From Mycolicibacterium sp. P1-18 (GTDB lineage Bacteria > Actinomycetota > Actinomycetes > Mycobacteriales > Mycobacteriaceae), in the NCBI RefSeq assembly GCF_008329535.1, contig NZ_NPKR01000014.1, positions 62,001-126,000 on the forward strand: DNA of 64,000 nucleotides. The letters are read 5' to 3'. The translations under genes and the position numbers were made by a program. Every line of letters begins with the position of its first letter. Within the stretch, counting starts at the first letter, position 1. This document shows, piece after piece, positions 7,328 to 15,392 of this stretch. Under the pieces are notes generated by a model. It was not told the origin of the DNA. It made no database searches and was given only the letters and a program-made list of their open reading frames with translations.

Positions 7328-8536
7328 ATGACAGCAGCCACGACGCTGGGCGCGAATTCAGAGGTGGGACCGCTGCGGGTCGTCATCCTGCACCGTCCGG
7401 GGCCCGAACTTCAGCGACTCACCCCGCGCAACAACGACCGGTTGCTCTTCGACGGCATGCCGTGGGTGGCGCGGGCACAGGAGGAGCACGACGCGTTCGC
7501 CTCCCTGTTGCGCTCCCGCGGCGTCGAGGTGCTGTTGCTTTCGGACCTGCTCACCGAGGCACTGTCCAGCGGTGCGGCGCGGATGCACGGGATCTCCGCG
7601 GCCGTCGACAGTCGGCGGTTGGGACTGCCTCTGGCGCAGGAGCTTTCGGCCTACCTGCGCACGCTCGACGTCGAGCCGTTGGCCCGCATCCTGATGGCGG
7701 GCATGACGTTCAACGAGCTGCCGTTCCTCGGCGGTGAGCTGTCGCTGGTGCAGCGCATGCATCACGACGCCGACTTCGTCATCGACCCGCTGCCGAACTT
7801 GCTGTTCACCCGCGACTCGTCGTTCTGGATCGGACCGCGGGTGGCCATTACGTCGCTCGCGCTGCCGGCGCGCATCCGCGAGACGTCGCTGACCGACCTG
7901 ATCTATGCGCACCATCCGCGGTTCCTCGGGGTGCGGCGGGCCTACGAGTCGAGGTCGGCCCCCGTCGAGGGCGGCGACGTGCTGCTGTTGGCACCGGGCG
8001 TGGTGGCCGTCGGCGTGGGGGAGCGGACCACGCCGGCCGGTGCGGAAGCCCTGGCGCGCAGCCTCTTCGACGACGGATTGGCGCATACCGTGTTGGCCGT
8101 GCCGATCGCGCAGGAGCGCGCGCAGATGCACCTAGACACGGTGTGCACGATGGTCGACGTGGACGCGGTGGTGATGTACCCGAACATCGTTGATTCGTTG
8201 TCGGCGTTCACCATTCGGCAGAAGGCCGACGGGGTGGCGATCGCCAGCGCGGCGCCGTTCGTGGAGGCCGCGGCCGACGCGATGGGAATCGGCAAACTGC
8301 GGGTCATCGACACCGGTCTGGATCCGGTGACCGCCGAGCGCGAGCAGTGGGACGACGGCAACAACACCCTCGCCTTGGCGCCGGGTGTGGTGGTCGCCTA
8401 CGAGCGCAACACCGAAACGAATGCGCGGCTGGCGGATTCGGGCATCGAGGTGCTGCCGATCTCGGCGTCGGAGCTGGGCACCGGCCGCGGGGGTCCGCGC
8501 TGCATGTCGTGCCCCGTCGCCCGCGACCCGTTGTGA
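7328..8536 (+). CDS. arcA: arginine deiminase
   Basis: ArcA hydrolyses L-arginine to citrulline and ammonia in the cytoplasm. The 402-residue length equals the M. tuberculosis protein. Diagnostic segments are FNELPFLGGEL, the substrate-binding PLPNLLFTRDSSFWIG, EGGDVLLL, HLDTVCTMVD, and the catalytic cysteine in GPRCMSCP (Cys392). The ATG at 7328 was preferred over a GTG nine bases upstream because of the conserved length and the TACGGT-7-ATG leaderless layout. No arcB or arcC lies beside it, so energy yield by the full deiminase pathway is not supported here; ammonia production or acid defence is one possibility. Confidence 0.95.
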   Translation: MTAATTLGANSEVGPLRVVILHRPGPELQRLTPRNNDRLLFDGMPWVARAQEEHDAFASLLRSRGVEVLLLSDLLTEALSSGAARMHGISAAVDSRRLGLPLAQELSAYLRTLDVEPLARILMAGMTFNELPFLGGELSLVQRMHHDADFVIDPLPNLLFTRDSSFWIGPRVAITSLALPARIRETSLTDLIYAHHPRFLGVRRAYESRSAPVEGGDVLLLAPGVVAVGVGERTTPAGAEALARSLFDDGLAHTVLAVPIAQERAQMHLDTVCTMVDVDAVVMYPNIVDSLSAFTIRQKADGVAIASAAPFVEAAADAMGIGKLRVIDTGLDPVTAEREQWDDGNNTLALAPGVVVAYERNTETNARLADSGIEVLPISASELGTGRGGPRCMSCPVARDPL

Positions 8537-8543
8537 TGCGCTG

Positions 8544-9383
8544 TCATCGAGCGCTCCGCGTGCGCCGCCGCAGTTCGTCGCGGACGCGGTACACGAGCGA
8601 CCGCCCCTGCGTAACGGCGACGAAGCCGATCTCCGTCCACCCCATTCGTTCGACCAGTTCGTGATGCCGTAGGTCTTGCACCGCCGCGCAGCCGCCCGGT
8701 CGAGGGGGCTCGAAGAAGCTGACGCCCAGTTTCGCGTCGTCCCAGCCCATGCCAATGGTGGTGCTGTCGCGGCCGTCGCAGAGCGCCACGCTGGTACGTG
8801 GCGGGGGTAGGCCGGCGTCGCACAGCAGCACACGTATGCGGGATTCCTCGCGGCACCGGGTGCCGCCATCCATCAGCGATAGTGCGATTCTGGCCTGCGG
8901 GATGCCACGTGCGCCGCGGTAGCGCTCGACCAGCGGGGCGACGTCCGCCTCTGTCAGATCGGCGGCCCGTGCCAACGCGTCCAGGTATTCGACGGCGAGG
9001 TCGCGGGCCAGTCGTCGGCCAAGATCGAGGGCGGTGCGCGCCGCCGTCGTCACCCGCCAGGAGCCGTTCGAGCGCACCTCGTCGGCTTCTATCCGCTCCT
9101 CTCGCATCACGATGCCTCGTTGGCGTCTGGCGTGAGTTCCGATCATCTCGATCGGCGTGGCGGCGTCGATATTGCGCACGCCATGTAGGTTGGCCGCGGC
9201 GAGTCCGGCGACGATTCCCGTCCGTCTCGTCCACAGCCAGGCGGCCTCGGTGTTCACGAAGAGTGTCCGCTCTCGCCCCTTGGCGAGGTAGACGTCGGGG
9301 TGAATCCGGTCGTAATTGTGCCGAAGGCGCGCACGCGTAAGTTCGCCGCGGGCAAGTGCTTCGGTACCGATGAACGGGTCCAT
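8544..9383 (-). CDS. AbiEi-like protein with degenerate DUF559/Vsr-type C-terminal domain
   Basis: The 279-residue protein resembles the many mycobacterial paralogues that join an AbiEi antitoxin-like winged helix (residues about 1-140: GELTRARLRHNYDRIHPDVYL, then TAARTALDLGRR) to an endonuclease-like C-terminus. In related proteins the C-terminus carries a VEYDG-type acidic motif and a downstream His. Here that region reads GMGWDDAKLGVSFFEP, so the acidic nuclease signature looks lost, although the flanking fold is kept (DLRHHELVERMGW). It stands alone, with no recognisable toxin partner. Its role is unknown. Confidence 0.65.
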   Translation of the reverse strand: MDPFIGTEALARGELTRARLRHNYDRIHPDVYLAKGRERTLFVNTEAAWLWTRRTGIVAGLAAANLHGVRNIDAATPIEMIGTHARRQRGIVMREERIEADEVRSNGSWRVTTAARTALDLGRRLARDLAVEYLDALARAADLTEADVAPLVERYRGARGIPQARIALSLMDGGTRCREESRIRVLLCDAGLPPPRTSVALCDGRDSTTIGMGWDDAKLGVSFFEPPRPGGCAAVQDLRHHELVERMGWTEIGFVAVTQGRSLVYRVRDELRRRTRSAR

Positions 9384-9641
9384 GCCCGGAACGGTGCCGC
9401 GTGGCGGCGACAGGCTGGGCTGAGACTGTCGTCTTCGCGACGCGCCTGTGGATGGTCTGCCGACTTGGGATGGTCCGACGAGTCTCCCGGTGGGGGTGCC
9501 CTTGGGACGCTACGGCCGTTTTCTGCACCATGGCGGTGGATCCGCGGCGGGGGCGCTAGTTCGCGACCGTGGCGCAGAAAATCGTCATAGCGCGGAAAAG
9601 GTATGTACCCCCGCGGAGAGGCGGTGGGGAAGTCGGCTTTC
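9384..9641. other. intergenic region with long inverted repeat
   Basis: This 258-base gap separates the AbiEi-like gene (start at 9383) from the end of pmt. It holds an imperfect inverted repeat at 9519-9581 and a short G/C hairpin near 9608-9630. I see no convincing protein-coding gene or RNA gene in it. Confidence 0.5.
9519..9581. repeat. imperfect inverted repeat, 15-base arms
   Basis: The left arm TTTTCTGCACCATGG (9519-9533) and the reverse complement of the right arm (9567-9581) agree at 13 of 15 positions; the loop is 33 bases. Neither side has a U-run expected of a classical terminator. It could be a structured end for pmt transcripts, a binding site or a small mobile-element remnant. 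Confidence 0.6.
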
Positions 9642-11177
9642 TCAGCGCCAACTGGGCAGCCAGATCTGCATGTGCCACGTGGCCTGCGAGATCGGCAGGC
9701 CGGTGAGGATCGGGTACATCCACGCGAAATTGGTGATCACGGCCGCGACGTAGAAGCACACCACCAGCAGGCCCAGCGTCCGTCGCTCGGCGTTCTGCCG
9801 CGGCGCGTACAACACGTCGCCCAGGATCAGCGCGATCAGCATCACCAGGAACGGCGCCATCGGCGCGGCGTAGAAGAAGTACATCTGTCGGTCGATGTCG
9901 GCGAACCACGGCAGGTAGCCCGCGCAGTAGCCGGTCAAGGCCACCGCGTAGCGCCAGTCGCGCTTGACGAACGACTTCCACGACGCCCACACCAGGATCG
10001 GCACCGCCAGGAACCACATCGCGGGCGTGCCGACCAGCATCACGGCCTTCACGCACGACTGCGCGCCACAGCCCGCCACGCCGTCCTGGTCGATCGCATA
10101 CAGCACCGGCCGCAGCGACATCGGCCACGTCCACGGCTTCGACTCCCACGGGTGATGGTTACCGGCCGCGTTCGTCAGCCCGGAGTGGAACGTGAACGCG
10201 CCGTAGGTGAAGTGCCACAGCGACCGGATGGCATCGGGCATCGCCCCGCCCTCGGCGAACGACTGCCCCTCCTCGTGGCGGTTGATGCCAGTCTCCGAGG
10301 CGAACCACGGCGCATAGGTGGCCAGGTAGACGCCGAGCGGGATCAGGCCGAAGACGTACACCGCCGGCGCGAAGTCCCGACGCAGCGTGCCCAGCCACGG
10401 CCGCGGCACCCGGTAGGCCCGCCGCGCGTTGACGTCGAACGCCAAGGTCATCACCCCGAAGAACAGGATGAAGTACAGCCCCGACCACTTCGTCGCGACT
10501 GCCAGACCGAGCAGCACGCCCGCCCCGAAGCGCCACCACCGGACGCCGAGCCGCGGACCCCAGGGGGTGTCGGCGATGCGGCCCTCGAACTGGGCGGTGT
10601 GCAACCGCGCCCGCATCTGGTCGCGGTCGACGATCAACGCGCCGAACGCCGCCACCACGAACACCACCAGGAAGATGTCCAGCAGGGCCGTGCGCGCGGT
10701 GACGAAGCTGACGCCGTCGGCCACCAGCAGCAGGCCCGCGATTCCGCCGATCAGCGTAGAGCGGGTGATCCTGCGGGTGATGCGGGCCACCAGCACCACC
10801 AGCACCACGCCGCAGACCGCGCCGGAGAATCGCCAACCCAGGCCGGTGTAGCCGAACAGCGCCTCGCCGAGGGACAGGACTTCCTTGCCGACGGGCGGGT
10901 GCACGATCAACCCGTAACCGGGGTTGTCCTCGACGCCGTGGTTGCCCAGCATCTGCCAGGCCTGCGGCGCGTAGTGCTTCTCGTCGAAGATCGGGGTGGC
11001 GCCGTCGGTGGGTGACCCGAGGTTCAGGAACCGAGTCAGCGCGGCCAGCGCCATGACGACCGACGTCATCGCCCACCCCTGCATGCGGTCCAGCGGACCG
11101 AAGTCGCCGAGGGGGGCCAGCGGGCCCGGACTGATGACCGGTACCGGCTGCTCTCGGTCGACGGGCGGGGCGGTCAC
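9642..11177 (-). CDS. pmt: polyprenyl-phosphate-mannose protein O-mannosyltransferase
   Basis: The 511-residue polytopic membrane enzyme moves mannose from polyprenyl-phosphomannose to Ser/Thr of secreted proteins during Sec export. About ten hydrophobic spans are visible. The first periplasmic loop has the PMT-family acidic pair in IFDEKHYAPQAW, which is required for catalysis in the family. The C-terminal part holds the usual aromatic membrane segments. The start is the GTG at 11177, reached seven bases after a TACGAT box; reading further upstream would enter rsmI on the other strand. The locus equals Rv1002c. The lipoproteins in this window are plausible substrates. Confidence 0.93.
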   Translation of the reverse strand: MTAPPVDREQPVPVISPGPLAPLGDFGPLDRMQGWAMTSVVMALAALTRFLNLGSPTDGATPIFDEKHYAPQAWQMLGNHGVEDNPGYGLIVHPPVGKEVLSLGEALFGYTGLGWRFSGAVCGVVLVVLVARITRRITRSTLIGGIAGLLLVADGVSFVTARTALLDIFLVVFVVAAFGALIVDRDQMRARLHTAQFEGRIADTPWGPRLGVRWWRFGAGVLLGLAVATKWSGLYFILFFGVMTLAFDVNARRAYRVPRPWLGTLRRDFAPAVYVFGLIPLGVYLATYAPWFASETGINRHEEGQSFAEGGAMPDAIRSLWHFTYGAFTFHSGLTNAAGNHHPWESKPWTWPMSLRPVLYAIDQDGVAGCGAQSCVKAVMLVGTPAMWFLAVPILVWASWKSFVKRDWRYAVALTGYCAGYLPWFADIDRQMYFFYAAPMAPFLVMLIALILGDVLYAPRQNAERRTLGLLVVCFYVAAVITNFAWMYPILTGLPISQATWHMQIWLPSWR

Positions 11178-11184
11178 GTCAGCG

Positions 11185-11190
11185 ATCGTA
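11185..11190 (-). promoter_or_regulatory. -10 element of leaderless pmt
   Basis: TACGAT on the minus strand, then seven bases, then the GTG at 11177. It shares two bases with the oppositely directed rsmI -10 box. Confidence 0.6.
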
Positions 11191-11194
11191 TTCT
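11189..11194 (+). promoter_or_regulatory. -10 element of leaderless rsmI
   Basis: TATTCT, then seven bases, then the GTG at 11202. The two divergent start codons are only 24 bases apart, so both promoters are packed into one site. Confidence 0.6.
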
Positions 11195-11201
11195 GTTCGG
11201 T

Positions 11202-12038
11202 GTGACACCCGGTCGACTGCTCCTGGCCGCCACGCCGTTGGGCCAGGCTGGCGACGCCTCCGCACGCCTCGTCGAGGCGCTGGGCAGCGCCGACGTCGTC
11301 GCCGCGGAGGACACCCGCCGCATCCGGACGCTCGCGGCGAGCCTCGACGTCGTGCCCTCGGGCAAGGTGGTCAGCTTCTTCGACCAGAACGAGGCGGCCC
11401 GCGTGCCCTGGCTGGTCGAGGAGATCACCGCGGGTGCGACGGTCCTGGTGGTCAGCGACGCGGGCATGCCCCTGATCAGCGATCCGGGGTACCGGTTGGT
11501 CGCGGCCTGCGCGGCGGCCGGGCTGACGGTCAGCTGCCTGCCCGGTCCGTCGGCGGTGACGACGGCGCTGGCGGTGTCGGGCCTGCCGTCGGACCGGTTC
11601 TGCTTCGAGGGCTTCGCGCCCCGCAAGCACTCCGCGCGGTCGACGTGGCTGGCGACGCTCGCCGGCGAACGTCGGACGTGTGTGTTCTTCGAATCCCCGC
11701 GCCGGCTCGCCGAGTGTCTCGCCGACGCCGTCGACCGGTTGGGTCCCGACCGCCTCGCGGTGGTCTGCCGCGAGCTGACCAAGACCCACGAGGAGGTCAA
11801 GCGCGGCACCCTCGCCGAGTTGGCGGAGTGGGCCGCCGACGGCGTGCTCGGCGAGATCACCGTCGTGGTCGCCGGTGCCGAGCCCCGGGTGGACCTGGAC
11901 ACGCTGGTGTCGGCGGTGAACGTGTTGGTCGAGGCGGGCGCCGGGGTCAAGGACGCGTGCGCCGAGGTGATCGCCGCGAATCCCGGTGCGCCGTCACGGC
12001 GTGAGCTCTACGACGCGGTGCTGCGCTCCCGAGGGTGA
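11202..12038 (+). CDS. rsmI: 16S rRNA (cytidine-1402-2'-O)-methyltransferase
   Basis: RsmI methylates the 2'-OH of C1402 in the 16S rRNA decoding centre using SAM. The 278-residue protein has the tetrapyrrole-methylase fold. The N-terminal strand is GRLLLAATPLGQAGDAS, followed by AEDTRR, VLVVSDAGMPLISDPG, the LPGPSAVTTALAVSGLP turn and FEGFAPRK. The C-terminal tail (from about 230) is the usual helical RsmI extension. Its 3' end overlaps the convergent pabB-like gene by 45 bases. The locus matches Rv1003. Confidence 0.95.
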   Translation: MTPGRLLLAATPLGQAGDASARLVEALGSADVVAAEDTRRIRTLAASLDVVPSGKVVSFFDQNEAARVPWLVEEITAGATVLVVSDAGMPLISDPGYRLVAACAAAGLTVSCLPGPSAVTTALAVSGLPSDRFCFEGFAPRKHSARSTWLATLAGERRTCVFFESPRRLAECLADAVDRLGPDRLAVVCRELTKTHEEVKRGTLAELAEWAADGVLGEITVVVAGAEPRVDLDTLVSAVNVLVEAGAGVKDACAEVIAANPGAPSRRELYDAVLRSRG

Positions 12039-13265
12039 GCGGTGCACGATCGTCGCCGCCTTGTGCAGGCACTCGTCCCACTCGCCGTCGGGGTCCGAGT
12101 CGGCCGTGATGCCGCCGCCGACGCCGAGCACCGCACGCCCCGCGTCGTCGAATTCGACGGTGCGGATCGCGACGTTGAGCTCGGCTCCTGCGACGGGTGA
12201 CGCCAAACCTACCGTCCCGCAGTAGATTCCGCGACGAACCGGCTCCCACGTCTCGAGCAGTCGACGAGCCCGGCCCTTGGGCGTGCCCGTCACCGACGCC
12301 GGCGGGAACGTGGCGGCCAGCAGGGTGGTCATCGGGACGTCGGGGTCGACGCGGGCCGCGACCGTCGACACGAGGTGCCAGACGCCCGGGGCCGGGCGTA
12401 CCGTCAACAGCTCGGGAACCGTCACCGAACCCGTGACCGCCACGCGGCCCAGGTCGTTGCGGACGAGGTCGACGATCATCACGTTCTCGGCGACGTCCTT
12501 GACGGAATCCCTGAGAGCAGAGGGTGATTCGCTCAGGAGCAGCGTGCCCTTGATCGGGCTCGACGTCACGGTTCCGTCGGCCCGGCGCAGGAACAGCTCG
12601 GGGGACAGGGACGCCACCGCACCCCACCGGCCGGAGACGAACGCCGCGCGCGCCGGTGCGGTGCGGGCGACGGCCTCGGCGAAGAAGTCGACCGGTGACC
12701 CGGTCGCCGTGCCGACGATCTGCGTGCACACGCAGGCCTGGTAGACCTCGCCGGCGGCGATGGCGTCCAAGCACGCCAGAACCCCGGCGCGGTGGGTGTC
12801 GCGGTCGGCGACGCCCCAGTCGACGTGACACTCCGACGGCGCCGGGTCGACGGCCAACGCGTCGACGATCCAGCCGGGAACGGCTGCATCCGAGAGGTTT
12901 TCGTACCACCAGTGTCCGTCGGCGTCCAGGCGCAGGACGTCGTCGGTCCAGCCGCCCGCGGCGTCGGGAATCCGAGGGCCGGCGCCGTCGCGCCCGGGGT
13001 CGGGGTAGGACAGGTAGCCGAGCCAGCCACCGCCGACGGCGTCGCCCCGTGAACTGAGGCCGACCCGTTGCGCGACGTCGAAGACGCCGGTGACGGCGAC
13101 GGGTTCGACCGCGACGCTCGGGGCGACGACGGCCCGGGAGCCGAACCAGTCACCGATCAGCGCCGCCGGTGGCGGCACGCCGAGGCGCGTCGTCGCAGCG
13201 GCCAGGCACCGCAGCACCTCCGGGGCGCTGCGAGTCAGGGCGATCCGCTCGATCCGCACCGCCAC
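11994..13265 (-). CDS. pabB: aminodeoxychorismate synthase component I-like (PabB)
   Basis: PabB turns chorismate and ammonia into 4-amino-4-deoxychorismate for folate synthesis. The 423-residue protein has the chorismate-binding domain in its C-terminal two thirds. SPIKGTLL carries the PabB-specific catalytic lysine in the PIKGT motif, followed by KDVAENVMIVDLVRNDLG and ASVTGTPKGRARRL. The N-terminal third is less conserved, as in the family. The GTG at 13265 is the start. The locus matches Rv1005c. Convergent overlap with rsmI is 45 bases. Anthranilate or salicylate synthase activity is less likely because of the PIKGT lysine. Confidence 0.9.
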   Translation of the reverse strand: MAVRIERIALTRSAPEVLRCLAAATTRLGVPPPAALIGDWFGSRAVVAPSVAVEPVAVTGVFDVAQRVGLSSRGDAVGGGWLGYLSYPDPGRDGAGPRIPDAAGGWTDDVLRLDADGHWWYENLSDAAVPGWIVDALAVDPAPSECHVDWGVADRDTHRAGVLACLDAIAAGEVYQACVCTQIVGTATGSPVDFFAEAVARTAPARAAFVSGRWGAVASLSPELFLRRADGTVTSSPIKGTLLLSESPSALRDSVKDVAENVMIVDLVRNDLGRVAVTGSVTVPELLTVRPAPGVWHLVSTVAARVDPDVPMTTLLAATFPPASVTGTPKGRARRLLETWEPVRRGIYCGTVGLASPVAGAELNVAIRTVEFDDAGRAVLGVGGGITADSDPDGEWDECLHKAATIVHRSPSGAQHRVVELTP

Positions 13266-13283
13266 AGCCTGTCACGGACGTTC

Positions 13284-14174
13284 CTAGCGCGCGATCTCCC
13301 TGCGCACCGTCACCCCGCGCAGCTTCTCCGGGTTGCGCATGGCGTAGAAGTGCGTGATCAGACCGTCGGTGATCTCGAGTGCGATCACGCCCTCCAGGCC
13401 GTCGCCGAGATACAGCACCAGCGCGGGCGCGCCGTTGTAGAAGGCGGGTTCGACGCGGCCGCCGTCGCCGCCGAAGCGGACCAGGCCCAGGATGAGGCGG
13501 GCGACCCTGTCCGCCCCTACAACCGGCCGGCGGGCGGCGCTCGCCTTGCCGTCGCTGTCGGCGGTCCAGACGACGTCGGGTGCCAGCATGGCGATGAGGG
13601 CGTCGACGTCGCCGGTCGAGGCGCTCGCGAAGAACTGCGCGGTGATCTCGAGTGACTGCTTGGGATCGGCGGGCTCGAACCTCCGGCGCCGGGCCTGCAC
13701 GTGCTCGCGGGCGCGATGGGCCATCTGTCGCACCGCCGCGGTGGACTTGCCCAGGGTCTCGGCGATCTCGTCGTGGCCGAAGCCGAACACCTCGCGAAGC
13801 ACGAACACCGCCCGCTCGTCCGGTCCCAGCGTCTCGAGCACCACCATCATCGCCATGGACACCGACTCGGCCAGGACGACGTCGGTCGACGCGTCGGAGA
13901 CGTCGACCAGCAGCGGCTCGGGAAGCCACGGGCCGACGTACTCCTCGCGTCGCCGCGACTGTGCGCGCAGCGCGTTGAGCGCCTGCCGGGTGACGAGCTG
14001 GGCCAGGTAGGCCTTCGCGTCGCGGACCGTCGCCAGGTCGACGTCGGCCCACCGCAGATAGCTCTCCTGCAGTACGTCGTCGGATTCGGTTGCCGTGCCG
14101 AGGATCTCGTAGGCGATGGTGAACAGCAGCGGCCGCAGACTGGTGAACCGGTCGGCGTGCTGGCTGGTGGTCAC
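13284..14174 (-). CDS. ECF41-type RNA polymerase sigma factor with SnoaL-like C-terminal domain (SigJ-like)
   Basis: The 296-residue protein has sigma region 2 (residues about 8-75, ESDDVLQESYLRWAD), a linker containing WLPEPL, region 4 (about 110-165, GFGHDEIAETLGKSTAAVRQMAHRAR), and a SnoaL/NTF2-like extension to the end. The linker WLPEP and the C-terminal NPEKL near residue 284 correspond to the WLPEP and NPDKL signatures of group ECF41, where the extension contacts the core and controls activity without an anti-sigma factor. The GTG start overlaps the TGA of the oxidoreductase gene (GTGA), so the two are coupled. ECF41 genes are characteristically next to oxidoreductase, epimerase or carboxymuconolactone decarboxylase genes, as here. 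Confidence 0.92.
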   Translation of the reverse strand: MTTSQHADRFTSLRPLLFTIAYEILGTATESDDVLQESYLRWADVDLATVRDAKAYLAQLVTRQALNALRAQSRRREEYVGPWLPEPLLVDVSDASTDVVLAESVSMAMMVVLETLGPDERAVFVLREVFGFGHDEIAETLGKSTAAVRQMAHRAREHVQARRRRFEPADPKQSLEITAQFFASASTGDVDALIAMLAPDVVWTADSDGKASAARRPVVGADRVARLILGLVRFGGDGGRVEPAFYNGAPALVLYLGDGLEGVIALEITDGLITHFYAMRNPEKLRGVTVRREIAR

Positions 14175-15343
14175 CGGACCGCCGCCGCCACCTGCTGGTC
14201 CCGCTTGCCGCCCTTGAGCCAGAAGTACGAGCCGGGCTTGCGGGCTTCGACGCCGAGCTGCCAGACCGTGCCCCTGCAGACGGCCTCCTTGATCGACGCC
14301 GCCACCCGCCCGCCGACGAACAGCGGGGTGGGGCGGTCGTCCCGGTGCGCGAGCTGGATGACCCCCGCCTTGCGGCCCAGGCTGACGCACTGACCGGTGA
14401 ACGCCTGGTTCACCGCGGCGGGCTCGTCACCGGCGATGCGGCTCAGCACGGTGTTGGCGGCTTGCGCGCCGAGCGGGATGGCGGCCTGGCAGCTCATCCG
14501 CAACGGCGCGTTCGACGGGGCGACCGCGTCCCCGGCCCCCACGACGAAGGGGTCGTCGACGCTGGTGAGCGTCTCGTCGGTGAGCAGCCGGCCGATGGCG
14601 TCGGTGGACAGCCCGCTGCGTCGCGCCAGGTCGGGCACGCCGAAGCCCGCGGTCCAGATCGTGACGGCGCTCGGCACGGAGCGGCCGTCGGCCAGCACGA
14701 CCGAGTCGGTGCGGACTTCGGTCACCGTGGCGCCGGCTCCGTCGATGACGGTCACCCCGAGCTTGGCCATGCGCTTGGCCACGGCGCGGCGGGTGGACTC
14801 GCTGAAGTACGGACCGAGGACGCCACCGCACACCAGCGTCACCGACCGACCCCGCTCGCCGAGTTCGGCGGCCACCTCGAGGCCCGTCGGCCCCGCGCCG
14901 ACGACCACCACCGGACCGTCGGGGTGCGCCCCGTCCAGTGCGGCGCGCAGCGGCTCGGCGTGCTCGAATTCCGAGATCGGATGGGCGAATTCGGCCGCAC
15001 CCGGAACCGTGACCGCGGCGCCGGTGCTGCCGAGGGCGTAGACCAAATAGTCGTAGGCCAGCGTCGCACCCGACGCCAGCGCCACCGTCCGCGCAGCCGG
15101 GTCGACGAGTTCGGCGGTGTCGACCACCAGGCGGACGTCACCGGACAGCACGTCGGCGAAGTCCACCACGGCGTCGTCGGACCCGGTGATGAACTGGTGC
15201 AATCGGATGCGTTCGACGAACTGGGGTCTGGCGTTGACCAGCGTGACGGTGAGATCGCGGTTGACGCGGAGGCGGTTGGCGGCAAGTACGCCGGCGTACC
15301 CGCCACCGATGACGACGACATTCGTGGCTTCGTGTGAGCTCAT
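14171..15343 (-). CDS. FAD-dependent NAD(P)H oxidoreductase (type II NADH dehydrogenase-like)
   Basis: The 390-residue flavoprotein has an N-terminal FAD-binding turn (VVIGGGYAGVLAANRL), a second nucleotide-binding turn for NAD(P)H (VVVGAGPTGLEVAAELGERG, residues about 148-167), and the conserved FAD ribityl motif in PFVVGAGDAV. It resembles Ndh-2 and AIF-like enzymes. No clear C-terminal membrane anchor is visible. The start at 15343 was chosen over one 36 bases upstream because that one lies inside the predicted -35 element. It is the first gene of a two-gene operon with the ECF41 sigma factor and is probably its main target. Confidence 0.87.
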   Translation of the reverse strand: MSSHEATNVVVIGGGYAGVLAANRLRVNRDLTVTLVNARPQFVERIRLHQFITGSDDAVVDFADVLSGDVRLVVDTAELVDPAARTVALASGATLAYDYLVYALGSTGAAVTVPGAAEFAHPISEFEHAEPLRAALDGAHPDGPVVVVGAGPTGLEVAAELGERGRSVTLVCGGVLGPYFSESTRRAVAKRMAKLGVTVIDGAGATVTEVRTDSVVLADGRSVPSAVTIWTAGFGVPDLARRSGLSTDAIGRLLTDETLTSVDDPFVVGAGDAVAPSNAPLRMSCQAAIPLGAQAANTVLSRIAGDEPAAVNQAFTGQCVSLGRKAGVIQLAHRDDRPTPLFVGGRVAASIKEAVCRGTVWQLGVEARKPGSYFWLKGGKRDQQVAAAVR

Positions 15344-15351
15344 GCCCTCAA

Positions 15352-15378
15352 GACACCTCCGACCCGGGAAGTGTGACA
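15352..15378 (-). promoter_or_regulatory. candidate ECF41-type promoter (autoregulatory)
   Basis: The minus strand reads TGTCACA (15378-15372), a 16-base spacer, then TGTC (15355-15352). This is close to the ECF41 consensus TGTCACA with a downstream CGTC. The oxidoreductase ATG follows after eight bases, so the transcript would be nearly leaderless. Confidence 0.6.
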
Positions 15379-15392
15379 TGGCGTGACCTAGA

